In this document: piece after piece, positions 41,226-49,859 of the stretch
How the letters are laid out: each line of letters begins with the position of its first letter
Position numbering within the stretch: the stretch's first letter is position 1
Assembly (NCBI GenBank): GCA_963721645.1
Contig: CAVRJK010000002.1
Coordinates: 124,001-188,000 of the forward strand
DNA length: 64,000 nt
Reading direction: 5' to 3'
Source of the DNA: JALZKA01 sp963721645
Lineage (GTDB): Bacteria > Actinomycetota > Thermoleophilia > Solirubrobacterales > 70-9
Program-made: the position numbers and the translations under genes
The notes under the pieces: model-generated
Database searches by the model: none
What the model was told of the DNA's origin: nothing
Seen by the model: the letters and a program-made list of their open reading frames with translations, nothing else

Positions 41226-42344
41226 GGTCGGTGCGGCTGGGGCGGTGGCCCCGATCGGGTGGTGGCAAGCCGCGTGCTGGCCGCCGCGGTGCCTGACGAG
41301 CTCGGGCTCGACCTCGGAGCAGATCTCGGTCGCGTACGGGCAGCGCGTGTGGAAGCGACAGGCGCTGGGCGGGTTGGCGGGGGAGGGCACGTCGCCCTCC
41401 AGGATCCTTTCCTTGCGCTCGCGGTTGGCGCGGGGGTCCGGAATGGGAACGGCTGAGAGAAGCGCCTCGGTGTACGGGTGAACGGGGTTCGAGTAGACCT
41501 CGGCCGCCGGGCCGATCTCGACGATCTTTCCCAGGTACATGACCGCAACGCGGTCGGCGACGTGGCGGACCACGCCCAGGTCGTGGGCTACGAAGACATA
41601 CGTCAGGTCGAACTCGTCCTGGAGGTCCTCGAGCAGGTTGATGATCTGAGCCTGGATCGAGACGTCGAGCGCGGAGACGGGCTCGTCCGCGATGATCAGC
41701 TTGGGCTTGAGCGCCAATGCGCGCGCAATGCCGATCCGCTGGCGCTGCCCGCCGGAGAACTCATGTGGGAACCGGTTGTAGTGCTCGGGCGCGAGGCCAA
41801 CTCGGTCGAGGAGCTCTTCGACCTCCCTGCGAACGGACTTTCCATCCGACATCCCGTGCAGCTTCAGCGGGCTGCCGACGATCTGGCCGATCCGCTTGCG
41901 GGGATTCAGCGAGGCGTAGGGGTCCTGGAAGATCATCTGCATCTCACGCCTCAGCGGCCGGAGCTTCCTGTGCCCGAGTCCTGCGATCTCCTGGCCGTCG
42001 AAGCGGACGGAACCCGCGGTCGGCGTCAGGAGCTGGAGGATCGCTCGTGCGAGCGTCGACTTGCCGCAGCCGGACTCGCCGACCAGGCCGAGCGTCTCGC
42101 CCCGCTTGATCGAAAACGAGACGCCGTCGACCGCCCGGACGGCGCCGGCGTCCTTGTTGAAGAGGAGCCCGGAGCTGATCGGGAAGTGCTTGACGAGATC
42201 CGTGACCTCGAGGAGAGGAGTGGAGGGGTCAGGCACCTTGCCCGTTCCGCTCCGGTCTCCGTCGGAGGTAAAGGCAGTGGAGGGGTCAGGCACCTTGCCC
42301 GTTCCGCTCCGGTCTCCGTCGGAGGTAAAGGTGCCAGACCCCAT
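41217..42344 (-). CDS. Oligopeptide-type ABC transporter ATPase (OppF-like) with repeat-encoded N-terminus
   Basis: A 375-residue ATPase of the peptide/nickel importer. LLEVTDLVKHFPISSG opens the normal domain; Walker A GESGCGKS, signature FSGGQRQR, Walker B LIIADEPVSALD and the Cys-rich C-terminal CRFHTRCPYATEIC are all present. The first 43 residues are abnormal: a 19-residue unit TSDGDRSGTGKVPDPST (core) occurs twice, encoded by a repeat element inserted at the gene start. ATG at 42344 overlaps the OppD-like stop (TAATG), and no other start lies between the element and the conserved domain. Confidence 0.9.
   Translation of the reverse strand: MGSGTFTSDGDRSGTGKVPDPSTAFTSDGDRSGTGKVPDPSTPLLEVTDLVKHFPISSGLLFNKDAGAVRAVDGVSFSIKRGETLGLVGESGCGKSTLARAILQLLTPTAGSVRFDGQEIAGLGHRKLRPLRREMQMIFQDPYASLNPRKRIGQIVGSPLKLHGMSDGKSVRREVEELLDRVGLAPEHYNRFPHEFSGGQRQRIGIARALALKPKLIIADEPVSALDVSIQAQIINLLEDLQDEFDLTYVFVAHDLGVVRHVADRVAVMYLGKIVEIGPAAEVYSNPVHPYTEALLSAVPIPDPRANRERKERILEGDVPSPANPPSACRFHTRCPYATEICSEVEPELVRHRGGQHAACHHPIGATAPAAPTSR
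42225..42342. mobile_element. MITE/REP-like element with terminal inverted repeats
   Basis: 118 bases bounded by GGGGTCAGGCACCTT (42225-42239) and AAGGTGCCAGACCCC (42328-42342), inverted copies with one mismatch. The inside is a 57-base tandem unit (42219-42275 and 42276-42332) that is identical or nearly so. 57 bases equal 19 codons, so the oppF-like frame stays open. A shorter element with the same ends lies at 49815-49839. No transposase is present. Confidence 0.75.
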
Positions 42345-43375
42345 TAGGCCGCCTCGAGTCCAATCTCGCCGCTTTTCATCGTTCGCGTGGTGCGCTTTTT
42401 CTCGGCGCCGAGCCAGCACCGGTCGAGGTGAGCGCCGTCGCCTGCCCGGTCTTTCAGATCAGGGTGCTCCATGCACTTGTCGAATGCGTGGGGGCAGCGC
42501 GGCCTGAACTTGCAGCCTTCCGGCGGCGATAGGAGAGAGGGCGGCTGGCCTTTGATCTGCGCGAGCCGGTCGGTGCGCTCGCGGTCGAGGCGCATGACCG
42601 AGCCCAGGAGTCCCCAGGTGTAGGGGTGCTGAGGGTCGTAGAAGATCTGCTCGAGGGTCCCCGACTCGACGATTTCGCCCGCGTACATGACCTGGATGCG
42701 ATCGGCCACCTGCGCTACGACCCCCAGGTCGTGCGTGATGAGGATCGTCGCCAGACCACGCTCCTCGTTCAGCTTTCGCAGGAGGCGCATGATCTGTGCC
42801 TGGATCGTTACGTCAAGCGCAGTGGTCGGCTCGTCGGCGATCAGGAGGTCAGGTTCGACCGACAGGCCCATTGCGATCATCGCGCGCTGGCGCATGCCGC
42901 CCGAGAACTCATGGGGGTAGTTGTCGACGCGCTCCTCGGCACCGGGGATGCCGACTGCCTTCAAGAGCTCGATCGCCCGCGCCCTTGCGTCCTTGTCGGA
43001 AACGTCGCCGTGTGCCTGGATCTGTTCGATGATCTGAGCGCCCACCCGGTGTACGGGGTTGAGCGAGCTCATCGGATCCTGGAAGATCATCGCGATCTCG
43101 TTGCCGCGCACCTGTTGAAGCTCGGATTCCTCGGCGGCGATCAGATCTGTGCCGCCCAGCATCGCCCGTCCGGTGATCTCGGCGTTGGCCCCGCGGGTCA
43201 AGCCCATCAGGCTCATCGCGGTCACGGACTTGCCGCAGCCGGACTCGCCGACGATCGCCAGGATCTCGCCCCGTCGCACTTCGAACGAGACGCCGTCCAC
43301 GGCCTTGACGGCACCATCCTCGGTCTGGAACCGCACGCGCAGGTCCTCGACTGTGAGCAGGGGGGCGGAGCTCAT
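42344..43375 (-). CDS. Oligopeptide-type ABC transporter ATPase (OppD-like)
   Basis: A 343-residue ATPase partner of the OppF-like protein. LLTVEDLRVRFQTEDGAVKAVDGV, Walker A GESGCGKS, signature FSGGMRQR, Walker B LLIADEPTTALD, switch ITHDLG and the C-terminal oligopeptide domain CKFRPRCPHAFDKC are all intact. The four Cys of such tails can bind an Fe-S cluster or metal. ATG at 43375 overlaps the OppB-like stop (ATGA). The longer upstream frame is shadow of the permease. Confidence 0.92.
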   Translation of the reverse strand: MSSAPLLTVEDLRVRFQTEDGAVKAVDGVSFEVRRGEILAIVGESGCGKSVTAMSLMGLTRGANAEITGRAMLGGTDLIAAEESELQQVRGNEIAMIFQDPMSSLNPVHRVGAQIIEQIQAHGDVSDKDARARAIELLKAVGIPGAEERVDNYPHEFSGGMRQRAMIAMGLSVEPDLLIADEPTTALDVTIQAQIMRLLRKLNEERGLATILITHDLGVVAQVADRIQVMYAGEIVESGTLEQIFYDPQHPYTWGLLGSVMRLDRERTDRLAQIKGQPPSLLSPPEGCKFRPRCPHAFDKCMEHPDLKDRAGDGAHLDRCWLGAEKKRTTRTMKSGEIGLEAA

Positions 43376-44337
43376 GTGGACGCCGAGTCCGAATCGAGTC
43401 TGATGCGCGGGTCGAGCGCCGCGTAGCCGATGTCCACGAGGGCGTTCACGAAGACGACGAAGAACGCACCGAACATCGTCACCGCCAGGATCGGAGGCAC
43501 GTCCAGCTGACCGATTGCGTCTGCCGCGTACTGCCCCACGCCTTGCAGGCCGAACACGGTCTCGGTCAGGATGGCCCCGCCGCCGATCACGACGGCGAAA
43601 TCGAGTCCCCAGAGAGTCACGACAGGGATCATGCTGTTTCGCAATACGTGATGGAGGAGGACGCGCCTCTCCGTAAGCCCCTTGGCCCGGGCGGTGCGGA
43701 CGTAGTCCTCGTTCAGGGTGTCGAGCACGTTTGAGCGCAGAACCCTCGAGTAGACGCCGATGAACAGGATCGAGAGCGCGGTCCACGGCAAGACCAGGTG
43801 GTAGGCCCAATCGACCGGGCTCTCGGTGAACTCGACGTATCCGCCGTTCGGGAAGATGCCCAGCTCGAAGCCCAGGTAATGGTTCATCAGCGCTCCGACC
43901 CAGAAAACGGGCATGGAGATACCGATCAGGGCCAGGACGGTCAGCAGGGTGTCGGAAACCTTGCCGGCACGCATGGCCGTATAAAGGCCCAGTCCGACCC
44001 CGAAGGCCATCCAGATGAGGGCCGCCCCGATAGCCAGGGAAAGCGTCCGCGGAATCCCCTTGACGATCTCGTCCACCACGTCCAGCTGGGTGAAGTAGGA
44101 GATCATGTCCCCCGTGAAGAGCTTCTCCATCGTCACGATGTACTGCTCGTAGACCGGTTCGTCGAAGCCCCACTCCTGCCGGATCTCCTCGATCTGCTCC
44201 TCCGTCGGCTGCTTCCCCGCCATGCGAACGGCCGGATCGCCGTTAGGGATGACGTTGAAGATCAGGAAGGTCAGTACCGAGACGGCAAACATCACGAAGA
44301 CCATCGAGGCGAGGCGGCGTGCGACGAATCTGGCCAT
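43372..44337 (-). CDS. Oligopeptide-type ABC transporter permease (OppB-like)
   Basis: A 321-residue permease with six membrane helices. The start MARFVARRLASMVFVMFAVSVLTFLIFNVIPNGDP (in pieces) is the usual OppB opening. EDYVRTARAKGLTERRVLLHHVLRNS is the EAA coupling loop that meets the ATPases, and ALDPRIRLDS is the typical C-terminal end. It follows the OppC-like gene by 3 bases on the same strand. Confidence 0.93.
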   Translation of the reverse strand: MARFVARRLASMVFVMFAVSVLTFLIFNVIPNGDPAVRMAGKQPTEEQIEEIRQEWGFDEPVYEQYIVTMEKLFTGDMISYFTQLDVVDEIVKGIPRTLSLAIGAALIWMAFGVGLGLYTAMRAGKVSDTLLTVLALIGISMPVFWVGALMNHYLGFELGIFPNGGYVEFTESPVDWAYHLVLPWTALSILFIGVYSRVLRSNVLDTLNEDYVRTARAKGLTERRVLLHHVLRNSMIPVVTLWGLDFAVVIGGGAILTETVFGLQGVGQYAADAIGQLDVPPILAVTMFGAFFVVFVNALVDIGYAALDPRIRLDSDSAST

Positions 44338-44340
44338 GGG

Positions 44341-45414
44341 CTAGTGGTCGATCCTGACCTTGGCGCGGGGGTCGAGGGCGTCACGGACGCCGTCGCCGAA
44401 GACGTTCAGCGCAAGAACCGTCATCACCAGCATCGCGCCGGGCACGATAGCCAGCGTCGGCGCGGTGACGATGCGGTCAACACCATCGTTGATCATCGTG
44501 CCCCAGGACGGGTTCGGCGCACGCACGCCCGCGCCGAGGAACGACAGGGCCGCCTCGAGCAGGATCGCGTTGGCGATAAGCAGGGGGAAGAAGACGATGA
44601 GGGTTGTGACGACGTTGGGGAGGATCTCCGAGAACATGATCCGGAACGAGCCCATGCCCTGAGCGCGCGCCGCCTCAACAAACTCCTTCTCGCGGAGCGC
44701 CAGGACCTGACCGCGGATCGGGCGCGCCAGGTAGGGGATGTATACGACGGCGATGATCATGATCGGGATCGCGAGCGAGTCGCCCTGGATCGTTATCGGG
44801 ACAAGGCCGAAGGTGAAATCGCCGAAATCGAGGCCGCCCAGTGCCAGAGCGGTGCCCAGCGCGATCCCGAGGAGAATCACGGGAAACGACCAGATCACGT
44901 CGAGGAGCCTGGAGATGACCCCGTCGGTCCAGCCGCGGAAGTAGCCGGCGGCGATTCCGAGCGCCACGCCCAAGATGATTGTCCCCAATGCCGCCAGGGC
45001 ACCGATCAGGAGTGAGTTCCGCCCGCCGTAAAGGAGGCGGACGGCGACGTCGCGACCGGAAGAGTCGGCGCCGAGGAAGTACTCCTTCTCCCAGGTCGGG
45101 CCGATCGGAATGCCGTCGAGGCCGACGACCAGCACCTCTTCGCCGTTGTCCGAGACGGTTTCATCAGAAGCCGGCTGGTCGGTCGCAGTGCGGTTGGCGA
45201 CCTTGTCCGCATACAGGGGGGCGGCTAGACAGATGCCCACCAACACCAGGAAAAGAGCTCCGAAAGCGAGAGCTGTCTTGTTGCGCTTGAGCCTGCGGCC
45301 GGCGAGCCGCCACGGGCTCGTCCCCTCAGAGTCCTTTCCGGTCAGCTCAGGAGGAACCTCCAACGAGAGGTCGGTGCCGGCCTCCGCCGTCGCTGCTTGA
45401 TCGCTTGCTGCCAC
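44341..45414 (-). CDS. Oligopeptide-type ABC transporter permease (OppC-like)
   Basis: A 357-residue permease. Residues 1-40 form a cytoplasmic leader, then one helix (LAFGALFLVLVGICLAAPLY), a periplasm-side loop with the common HxLGTDxxGRD equivalent EYFLGADSSGRDVAVRLLYGGRNSLLIG, five more helices, the coupling loop EFVEAARAQGMGSFRIMFSEILPN and the end ALNVFGDGVRDALDPR. GTG at 45414 is the start. It lies downstream of the binding-protein gene, behind a strong hairpin. Confidence 0.93.
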   Translation of the reverse strand: MAASDQAATAEAGTDLSLEVPPELTGKDSEGTSPWRLAGRRLKRNKTALAFGALFLVLVGICLAAPLYADKVANRTATDQPASDETVSDNGEEVLVVGLDGIPIGPTWEKEYFLGADSSGRDVAVRLLYGGRNSLLIGALAALGTIILGVALGIAAGYFRGWTDGVISRLLDVIWSFPVILLGIALGTALALGGLDFGDFTFGLVPITIQGDSLAIPIMIIAVVYIPYLARPIRGQVLALREKEFVEAARAQGMGSFRIMFSEILPNVVTTLIVFFPLLIANAILLEAALSFLGAGVRAPNPSWGTMINDGVDRIVTAPTLAIVPGAMLVMTVLALNVFGDGVRDALDPRAKVRIDH

Positions 45415-45480
45415 CTAGGCCGATCGTTTGAGTGCTTTCGCGGGCCGGGCCGAAGAGCGATTGCGCTTCGAGCCGAAACC

Positions 45481-45508
45481 GAAGGGGGCGCCACTCGGCG
45501 CCCCCTTC
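45481..45508 (-). terminator. Perfect 12-bp hairpin between binding-protein and permease genes
   Basis: GAAGGGGGCGCC (45481-45492) pairs perfectly with GGCGCCCCCTTC (45497-45508) over ACTC. It follows the binding-protein stop by 13 bases and precedes the oppC-like start. There is no U-run on the minus strand, so it more likely protects the 3' end of binding-protein mRNA and gives partial termination, favouring excess binding protein over permease. Confidence 0.75.
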
Positions 45509-45521
45509 GTCGGCCTTCGGA

Positions 45522-47237
45522 CTACTCGCCCTCCTTGAGGGCGAAGCTCGTGTAGTCGTTGTTGTACACCGGATGGAATCGCGTCGCCTCGAAATCGATC
45601 CGATCCGACACGAACGTCGACAGCTTGCGGTGTCCGTATGGCGCGATCGCCGCAGACTCCACGAGGTACCGGTTCAATTCCTCCCAATCCGAGGTCACGG
45701 ACTCGAGGTCGGGCTCGGTGAGGAGCTCGTCGATCGTGTCTGTGATCTGCGGGTCATCCACATTGCCGGGGTTCTGATTGTTCGTCGGCTGGATGGTGTC
45801 CCCGTCAACCAAGAAGAAGAAGTTGAACGGGTGGGGGAAGTCCTGGAACCAGTTGGTGAAACCGGTCTGGGCTTCCGTCTTTGCATTTCCGATCGTCTGG
45901 AAGTAGACGCCGCCGTCCAGGATCTCCGGGGTCGCGTCGAGCCCAATCTCGTTGAGCTGCTCGGCGTATGCCTCGGTGACCTTGTCGGTCGGATCATCGT
46001 TGTTTCCGTAGACCGTGACTTCCTCACCGGCGGCGCCGGCGTCCTCGATCATCTGACGTGCCGTTTCGACATCGCCGGCTGCGTTCGGGTCGCCCCACGG
46101 GCAGTCGGAGACGTCGAGCGCCTCGTCGTAGCCGGGCATGCCCGGCGGCAGGAACGAGCAGCCGGGTGCGACCTCGCCTGCGAAGAGGCGGGCCAGAGCC
46201 GGCTTGTCGATGCCGATGTTGACGGCCTCGCGTACGGCGGGATCGTCAAACGGCGGGGTGTTCTGGTTCATGAAGAAGTAGTACGTGGAGCTTGTCGTGA
46301 ACTCCTCGTAGCGCTGCTCTTCCGAACCATCCGCTCCTACCTGCTCCACGACCGTCGGCTTGAAGTCGGCCGGAGGCGGATCCTGCATGTAGTCGAGCTC
46401 GTTGTTGAGCACGTCCTGCGCCTGAGCCGTCTGGTTCTTTTCGATCACGGTCGTGATCTTGCTGATGTTCCCCTCAGGGATGTCCGGGATATCGAGGTCG
46501 GCGAAGCCGTCGACCTTTTCCATCACAAACTGACGGTTCGGCACCGATTCGGTGAGCTCGTACGGGCCGACGCCGGGGGGCGGCGACTCGGTCAGATTCT
46601 TGAACTCGGTGTCACCGGGAACGAAGCCGGCGAAGTTCATCGCCATGACGTTCGAGAACGTCGCGTCCGGCTCGACCAGCGTGATCTTGATCTCGCCCGT
46701 CTTGTCGTCCGTCTCGATACCCGAGATGTCAGCCTCGTCATCGTCGGACTTCAGGTACTCCTCGGCGCCTTCGATGCCCTGGTAGAACGGCGCGCCGCCC
46801 GACTCGAGGGAAAGGATGCGCTGAATCGTGCGCTCCGCGTCGGAGGCCACGACGTCGGTGCCGTCTGAATAGGTGAGCCCGTCACGGAGCTGGAACGTGT
46901 ACTCCGTGCCATCTTCGGATACCTCCGGGAGGTCCTCCGCAAGGCCGGGGATCAGCTCGGCGCCTGCCGCGCCCTCCTCGTGGGCGTAAGTCAAAAGCGG
47001 GGTGTAGACGAGCCACATCGGCTCCCACCCGTTGACGGTGTATGAAAGCGCTGGGTCGAGGTAGTCGGGCTGGGAGGTCTGCGAGATCGTGATCTCGCCG
47101 CCTTCCTGCGTCGCGACATCTTCGTCGTCATCACTTCCGCAGGCGGCGAGGCCGAGGCTGCCTCCTGCGATTGCAAGCGACGAAAGCAGGGCGAATCCCC
47201 GCCTCCTCGCCGTGGGGGCCAAAGTCCTAAATCTCAA
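45522..47237 (-). CDS. Extracellular solute-binding lipoprotein, family 5 (OppA-like)
   Basis: A 571-residue binding protein that captures peptides or similar solutes for the adjacent importer. The signal LLSSLAIAGGSLGLAAC has lipobox LAAC. After an acidic linker comes the SBP_bac_5 fold: GEITISQTSQPDYLDPALSYTVNGW, TEYTFQLRDGLTYSDGTDVVASD, GVGPYELTESVPNRQFVMEK, and PPFDDPAVREAVNIGIDKPALARL. TTG at 47237, 7 bases after GAGGAG, is the start. It is the first gene of the transporter operon. Confidence 0.93.
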   Translation of the reverse strand: MRFRTLAPTARRRGFALLSSLAIAGGSLGLAACGSDDDEDVATQEGGEITISQTSQPDYLDPALSYTVNGWEPMWLVYTPLLTYAHEEGAAGAELIPGLAEDLPEVSEDGTEYTFQLRDGLTYSDGTDVVASDAERTIQRILSLESGGAPFYQGIEGAEEYLKSDDDEADISGIETDDKTGEIKITLVEPDATFSNVMAMNFAGFVPGDTEFKNLTESPPPGVGPYELTESVPNRQFVMEKVDGFADLDIPDIPEGNISKITTVIEKNQTAQAQDVLNNELDYMQDPPPADFKPTVVEQVGADGSEEQRYEEFTTSSTYYFFMNQNTPPFDDPAVREAVNIGIDKPALARLFAGEVAPGCSFLPPGMPGYDEALDVSDCPWGDPNAAGDVETARQMIEDAGAAGEEVTVYGNNDDPTDKVTEAYAEQLNEIGLDATPEILDGGVYFQTIGNAKTEAQTGFTNWFQDFPHPFNFFFLVDGDTIQPTNNQNPGNVDDPQITDTIDELLTEPDLESVTSDWEELNRYLVESAAIAPYGHRKLSTFVSDRIDFEATRFHPVYNNDYTSFALKEGE

Positions 47238-47383
47238 GTCCTACTCCTCTCAATATGCCCCTTTACGGGACACGTGGTGGTACGAGACACTTTGTCGGTT
47301 CTTGGAGCTTCGACCCTCTCTCGTCAGTCGAAGCCTGATCCAGGCGCTTACCCCGCACCTGGATCGGGAAAACCTTAGCCCAG
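47238..47383. other. Promoter region of the peptide-importer operon
   Basis: 146 bases upstream of the TTG start, after the stop of the SDR gene on the same strand. GAGGAG is the ribosome site. A promoter is expected, but no convincing -35/-10 pair was found by eye. Confidence 0.4.
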
Positions 47384-48235
47384 TCAGTTGCCGGGCGTCG
47401 GATACTGAGTTCTCATCAGCCGGTCCCAGGCACGGTCGGTGACGAGCTTGCGCTGGGCGATCGTGAGCCGTGCGGAAGGCGTCACCGTATACCGGGGCCT
47501 CGGGCGGTTCGAGGAGATCGCCTTGTCAACCACTTTTGCGACCGCGTCGGGGCCTCCACCCAGCTTGGCCAAGGGACCCTCGTAGGCGCCCACCGTCATC
47601 TTGCCGACGTGATTGTTGAACTTGCCGTACGGGCCCTCGTCGGCCACTCCCTCGTCGAGGGAAGTCGACGCCGCACTCGCGAACTCGGTCGTGATCAGGC
47701 CCGGCTCGATCAGGACCACGTTGACGCCGAATCCACGAGTCTCGAACCGCATCGCGTCCGAGATCGCTTCGACCGAGTACTTGGTCGCGTGGTAGATGCC
47801 GCCGCCGGGAAAAGTGAGCTTGCCGCCCATCGAGCCGATGTTGACGATCCGCCCCCAGCCCTGTGAGCGCATGCCGGGGAGACACAGTTGGCTCATGCGG
47901 ATGAGCCCGAAGACGTTGGTTTCGAACTGGCGGCGGATCGAGGCCAGGTCGATGGACTCCACCGCACCCGACTGGCTGTAGCCCGCGTTGTTGACGAGCA
48001 CGCCGACGGCCCCCTCAGCTTCCGTGACGTGGGCAACTGCAGCCGACATGGACGCCTCGTCAGTCACGTCGAGCGCGAGCGTCTTGCACCCAGCCTTCGC
48101 AAGACCCTCCAGCGTCTCGGGCTTTCGGGCGGTCGCGTAGACCGTCCAGCCCTTCTCGGCGAGGTGGCGGGCCGTCTCGGCCCCGATGCCCGTCGAGCAG
48201 CCCGTGATCAGGACTGCTTTGGATTGAGTGCTCAT
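47384..48235 (-). CDS. Short-chain dehydrogenase/reductase (SDR)
   Basis: A 283-residue classical SDR. TGCSTGIG is the cofactor Gly motif; the ALDVTDEASM region fits an NADP or NAD site; NNAG, the catalytic Ser in NIGSMGG, and YHATK with catalytic Tyr and Lys are all present. The C-terminal part (RPRPRYTVTPSARLTIAQRK) resembles SDRs acting on steroid- or acyl-like substrates. It lies 42 bases downstream of the SRPBCC gene on the same strand. Confidence 0.9.
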   Translation of the reverse strand: MSTQSKAVLITGCSTGIGAETARHLAEKGWTVYATARKPETLEGLAKAGCKTLALDVTDEASMSAAVAHVTEAEGAVGVLVNNAGYSQSGAVESIDLASIRRQFETNVFGLIRMSQLCLPGMRSQGWGRIVNIGSMGGKLTFPGGGIYHATKYSVEAISDAMRFETRGFGVNVVLIEPGLITTEFASAASTSLDEGVADEGPYGKFNNHVGKMTVGAYEGPLAKLGGGPDAVAKVVDKAISSNRPRPRYTVTPSARLTIAQRKLVTDRAWDRLMRTQYPTPGN

Positions 48236-48277
48236 GCGCGGGAGCCTATTCCCACGCGGAATCTGTCCCGAGCCCGG

Positions 48278-48673
48278 CTAGGCCTCTGCCTTGCGCGCCA
48301 GGTTCTTCAGGATCAGCTTGGTCATCGGTGCGTAGGTGGCGCGAATGGCCATCTCCATCGGCGCGGGTGCCCGCATTGCGAGGCCGATGGTGGAGCCGCC
48401 TTCGTCTCGAGGCTCGACCGTATGTGTGAGCTCGACCAGCCCGACCCTCCATGTCCACGAGCGGCCCGGGCGCTTGGCCGTCACCTCCGCCCACACAGGC
48501 GCAACGCCCGCAAGGCGGATGTGCCCGCTTGCGCCCGGCTCGACCTCGGGGCTCCCCAGCCCGTGCGGCGAGCGGATGTGTGGGGCCCACTCCTTCCAGC
48601 GCTCCGGCTGTGCGTAGAGGTCCCAAACGCGCTCGGGGGTTGCTCCGGTGTCGACTTCCACTTGAACGGTCAC
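48278..48673 (-). CDS. SRPBCC-family (polyketide cyclase/START-like) protein
   Basis: A 131-residue START-like domain. VQVEVDTGATPERVWDLYAQPERWKEWAPHIRS is the typical N-terminal strand-helix, and the C-terminal helix follows APMEMAIRATYAPMTKLILKNLARKAEA. Such proteins hold hydrophobic ligands in a deep cavity. GTG at 48673 starts it. It may share a transcript with the SDR gene. Confidence 0.84.
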   Translation of the reverse strand: MTVQVEVDTGATPERVWDLYAQPERWKEWAPHIRSPHGLGSPEVEPGASGHIRLAGVAPVWAEVTAKRPGRSWTWRVGLVELTHTVEPRDEGGSTIGLAMRAPAPMEMAIRATYAPMTKLILKNLARKAEA

Positions 48674-48754
48674 GTGTGGCAGTTAAGCGGGCGGGACCTT
48701 CCAGCCGGCGCCGTCTGCCGAAGAGCCGGGTTCGACCACTAGAGTCCGGCCGCG

Positions 48755-49789
48755 ATGCGAGCGGTCACATTTCAGGCCCCGGGTGAGGTGCGGATTGATG
48801 AAAAGCCCGATCCCGAACTCGAAGGAGCCGGCGACGCCATCGTGCGGGTAGACGCCTCGGGCGTTTGCGGATCCGATCTTCACATCTACCACGGGCGCGT
48901 TGCGATCGAGCCCGGGTTCACGATCGGCCACGAGTACGTGGGCGAGGTGGTGGCGGTCGGCGATGACGTAACGAGCGTCGAGGCGGGCGACCGCGTTCTC
49001 GGCACCTACTGCACTGCCTGCGGTGAGTGCTTCTTCTGCCTCGCCGGGAACTTCCACAAATGCGACAACGGGCGCGTTTTTGGCCACGGCAAGCTCCTCG
49101 GTGAGCTCCAGGGCGCCCAGGCCGAGCTGCTCTTGGTGCCGACTGCCGACCTGACCTTGCGAAAGGTCCCCGCCGGCATGTCCGACGACGTCGCGCTGTT
49201 CGCGGGCGACGTCATGGGCACCGGCTACCACGCCGTCGTCGAGACAGGGATAGGGGCGGGCGACACTGTGGCCGTGCTCGGACTGGGCCCGGTGGGCCTC
49301 TGCGCTGTGCAGGCCGCATTCGCGGCCGGTGCGCGGCACGTCATCGCGATCGACACCGTCCAGGATCGCCTCGAGGTCGCCCGCGCATTCGGCGCCGAGC
49401 CCGTGCACCTGACTGAAGAAGATCCCAAGGCTGCCGCCAAGGCAGCGACCGAGGGCCGCGGGGTGGACGCGGCGATCGATGCCGTCGGCCACCCGCAGGC
49501 CTTCGACCTGGCGTGCCGCCTGACTCGCAAGTGCGGGACCGTTTCGGCGACCGGCGTCTATGCCGAGCGCATGGAGGTCCACATGGGGATCGTCTGGATC
49601 AAGGCCCTCACCGTCAAGACCGGGCACGCGAACGTGATCAAGCACGTGGATCCCGTCCTCGAAGCCCTCGCCGAGGGCAAGCTCGATCCCGGTCCGCTGG
49701 TCACTCATCACATGAAGCTCGACGATGCGTCAGAGGCATACGAGACGTACGACCGCCGCGAAGCGTTGAAGATCGTCCTCACACCGTGA
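48755..49789 (+). CDS. Zinc-dependent alcohol dehydrogenase (MDR family)
   Basis: A 344-residue medium-chain dehydrogenase. The catalytic zinc ligands lie in GVCGSDLHIYHG (Cys) and IGHEYVG (His, Glu). The structural zinc site CTACGECFFCLAGNFHKC has all four Cys. The Rossmann motif is VLGLGPVGLCAVQAAFAAGA, followed by AIDTVQDRLEVA, where Asp suggests NAD. The substrate is unknown; glutathione-independent formaldehyde or threonine-type dehydrogenases are relatives. It stands alone, followed by a palindromic repeat. Confidence 0.91.
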   Translation: MRAVTFQAPGEVRIDEKPDPELEGAGDAIVRVDASGVCGSDLHIYHGRVAIEPGFTIGHEYVGEVVAVGDDVTSVEAGDRVLGTYCTACGECFFCLAGNFHKCDNGRVFGHGKLLGELQGAQAELLLVPTADLTLRKVPAGMSDDVALFAGDVMGTGYHAVVETGIGAGDTVAVLGLGPVGLCAVQAAFAAGARHVIAIDTVQDRLEVARAFGAEPVHLTEEDPKAAAKAATEGRGVDAAIDAVGHPQAFDLACRLTRKCGTVSATGVYAERMEVHMGIVWIKALTVKTGHANVIKHVDPVLEALAEGKLDPGPLVTHHMKLDDASEAYETYDRREALKIVLTP

Positions 49790-49814
49790 CGATCGGGTCA
49801 CACACCGGCCGGAG

Positions 49815-49839
49815 GGGTCAGACCCGGGGCCAGACCCCT
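49815..49839. repeat. Short palindromic REP-like element
   Basis: GGGGTCAGACCC followed by GGGGCCAGACCCCT forms a near-perfect palindrome between two plus-strand genes. Its ends, GGGGTCAG and CCAGACCCC, equal the ends of the element at 42225-42342, so both belong to one repeat family. It may also act as a terminator for the dehydrogenase gene. Confidence 0.65.
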
Positions 49840-49859
49840 TAACCGAGAGCGCGCGAGAG

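Noticed and set aside
43376..44173. Extension upstream of the OppD-like ATPase
   Set aside because: Shadow of the OppB-like permease; the ATPase starts at ATG 43375.
43798..45015. 405-codon plus-strand open frame
   Set aside because: Antisense of the two peptide-importer permeases; His/Asp/Arg-rich shadow.
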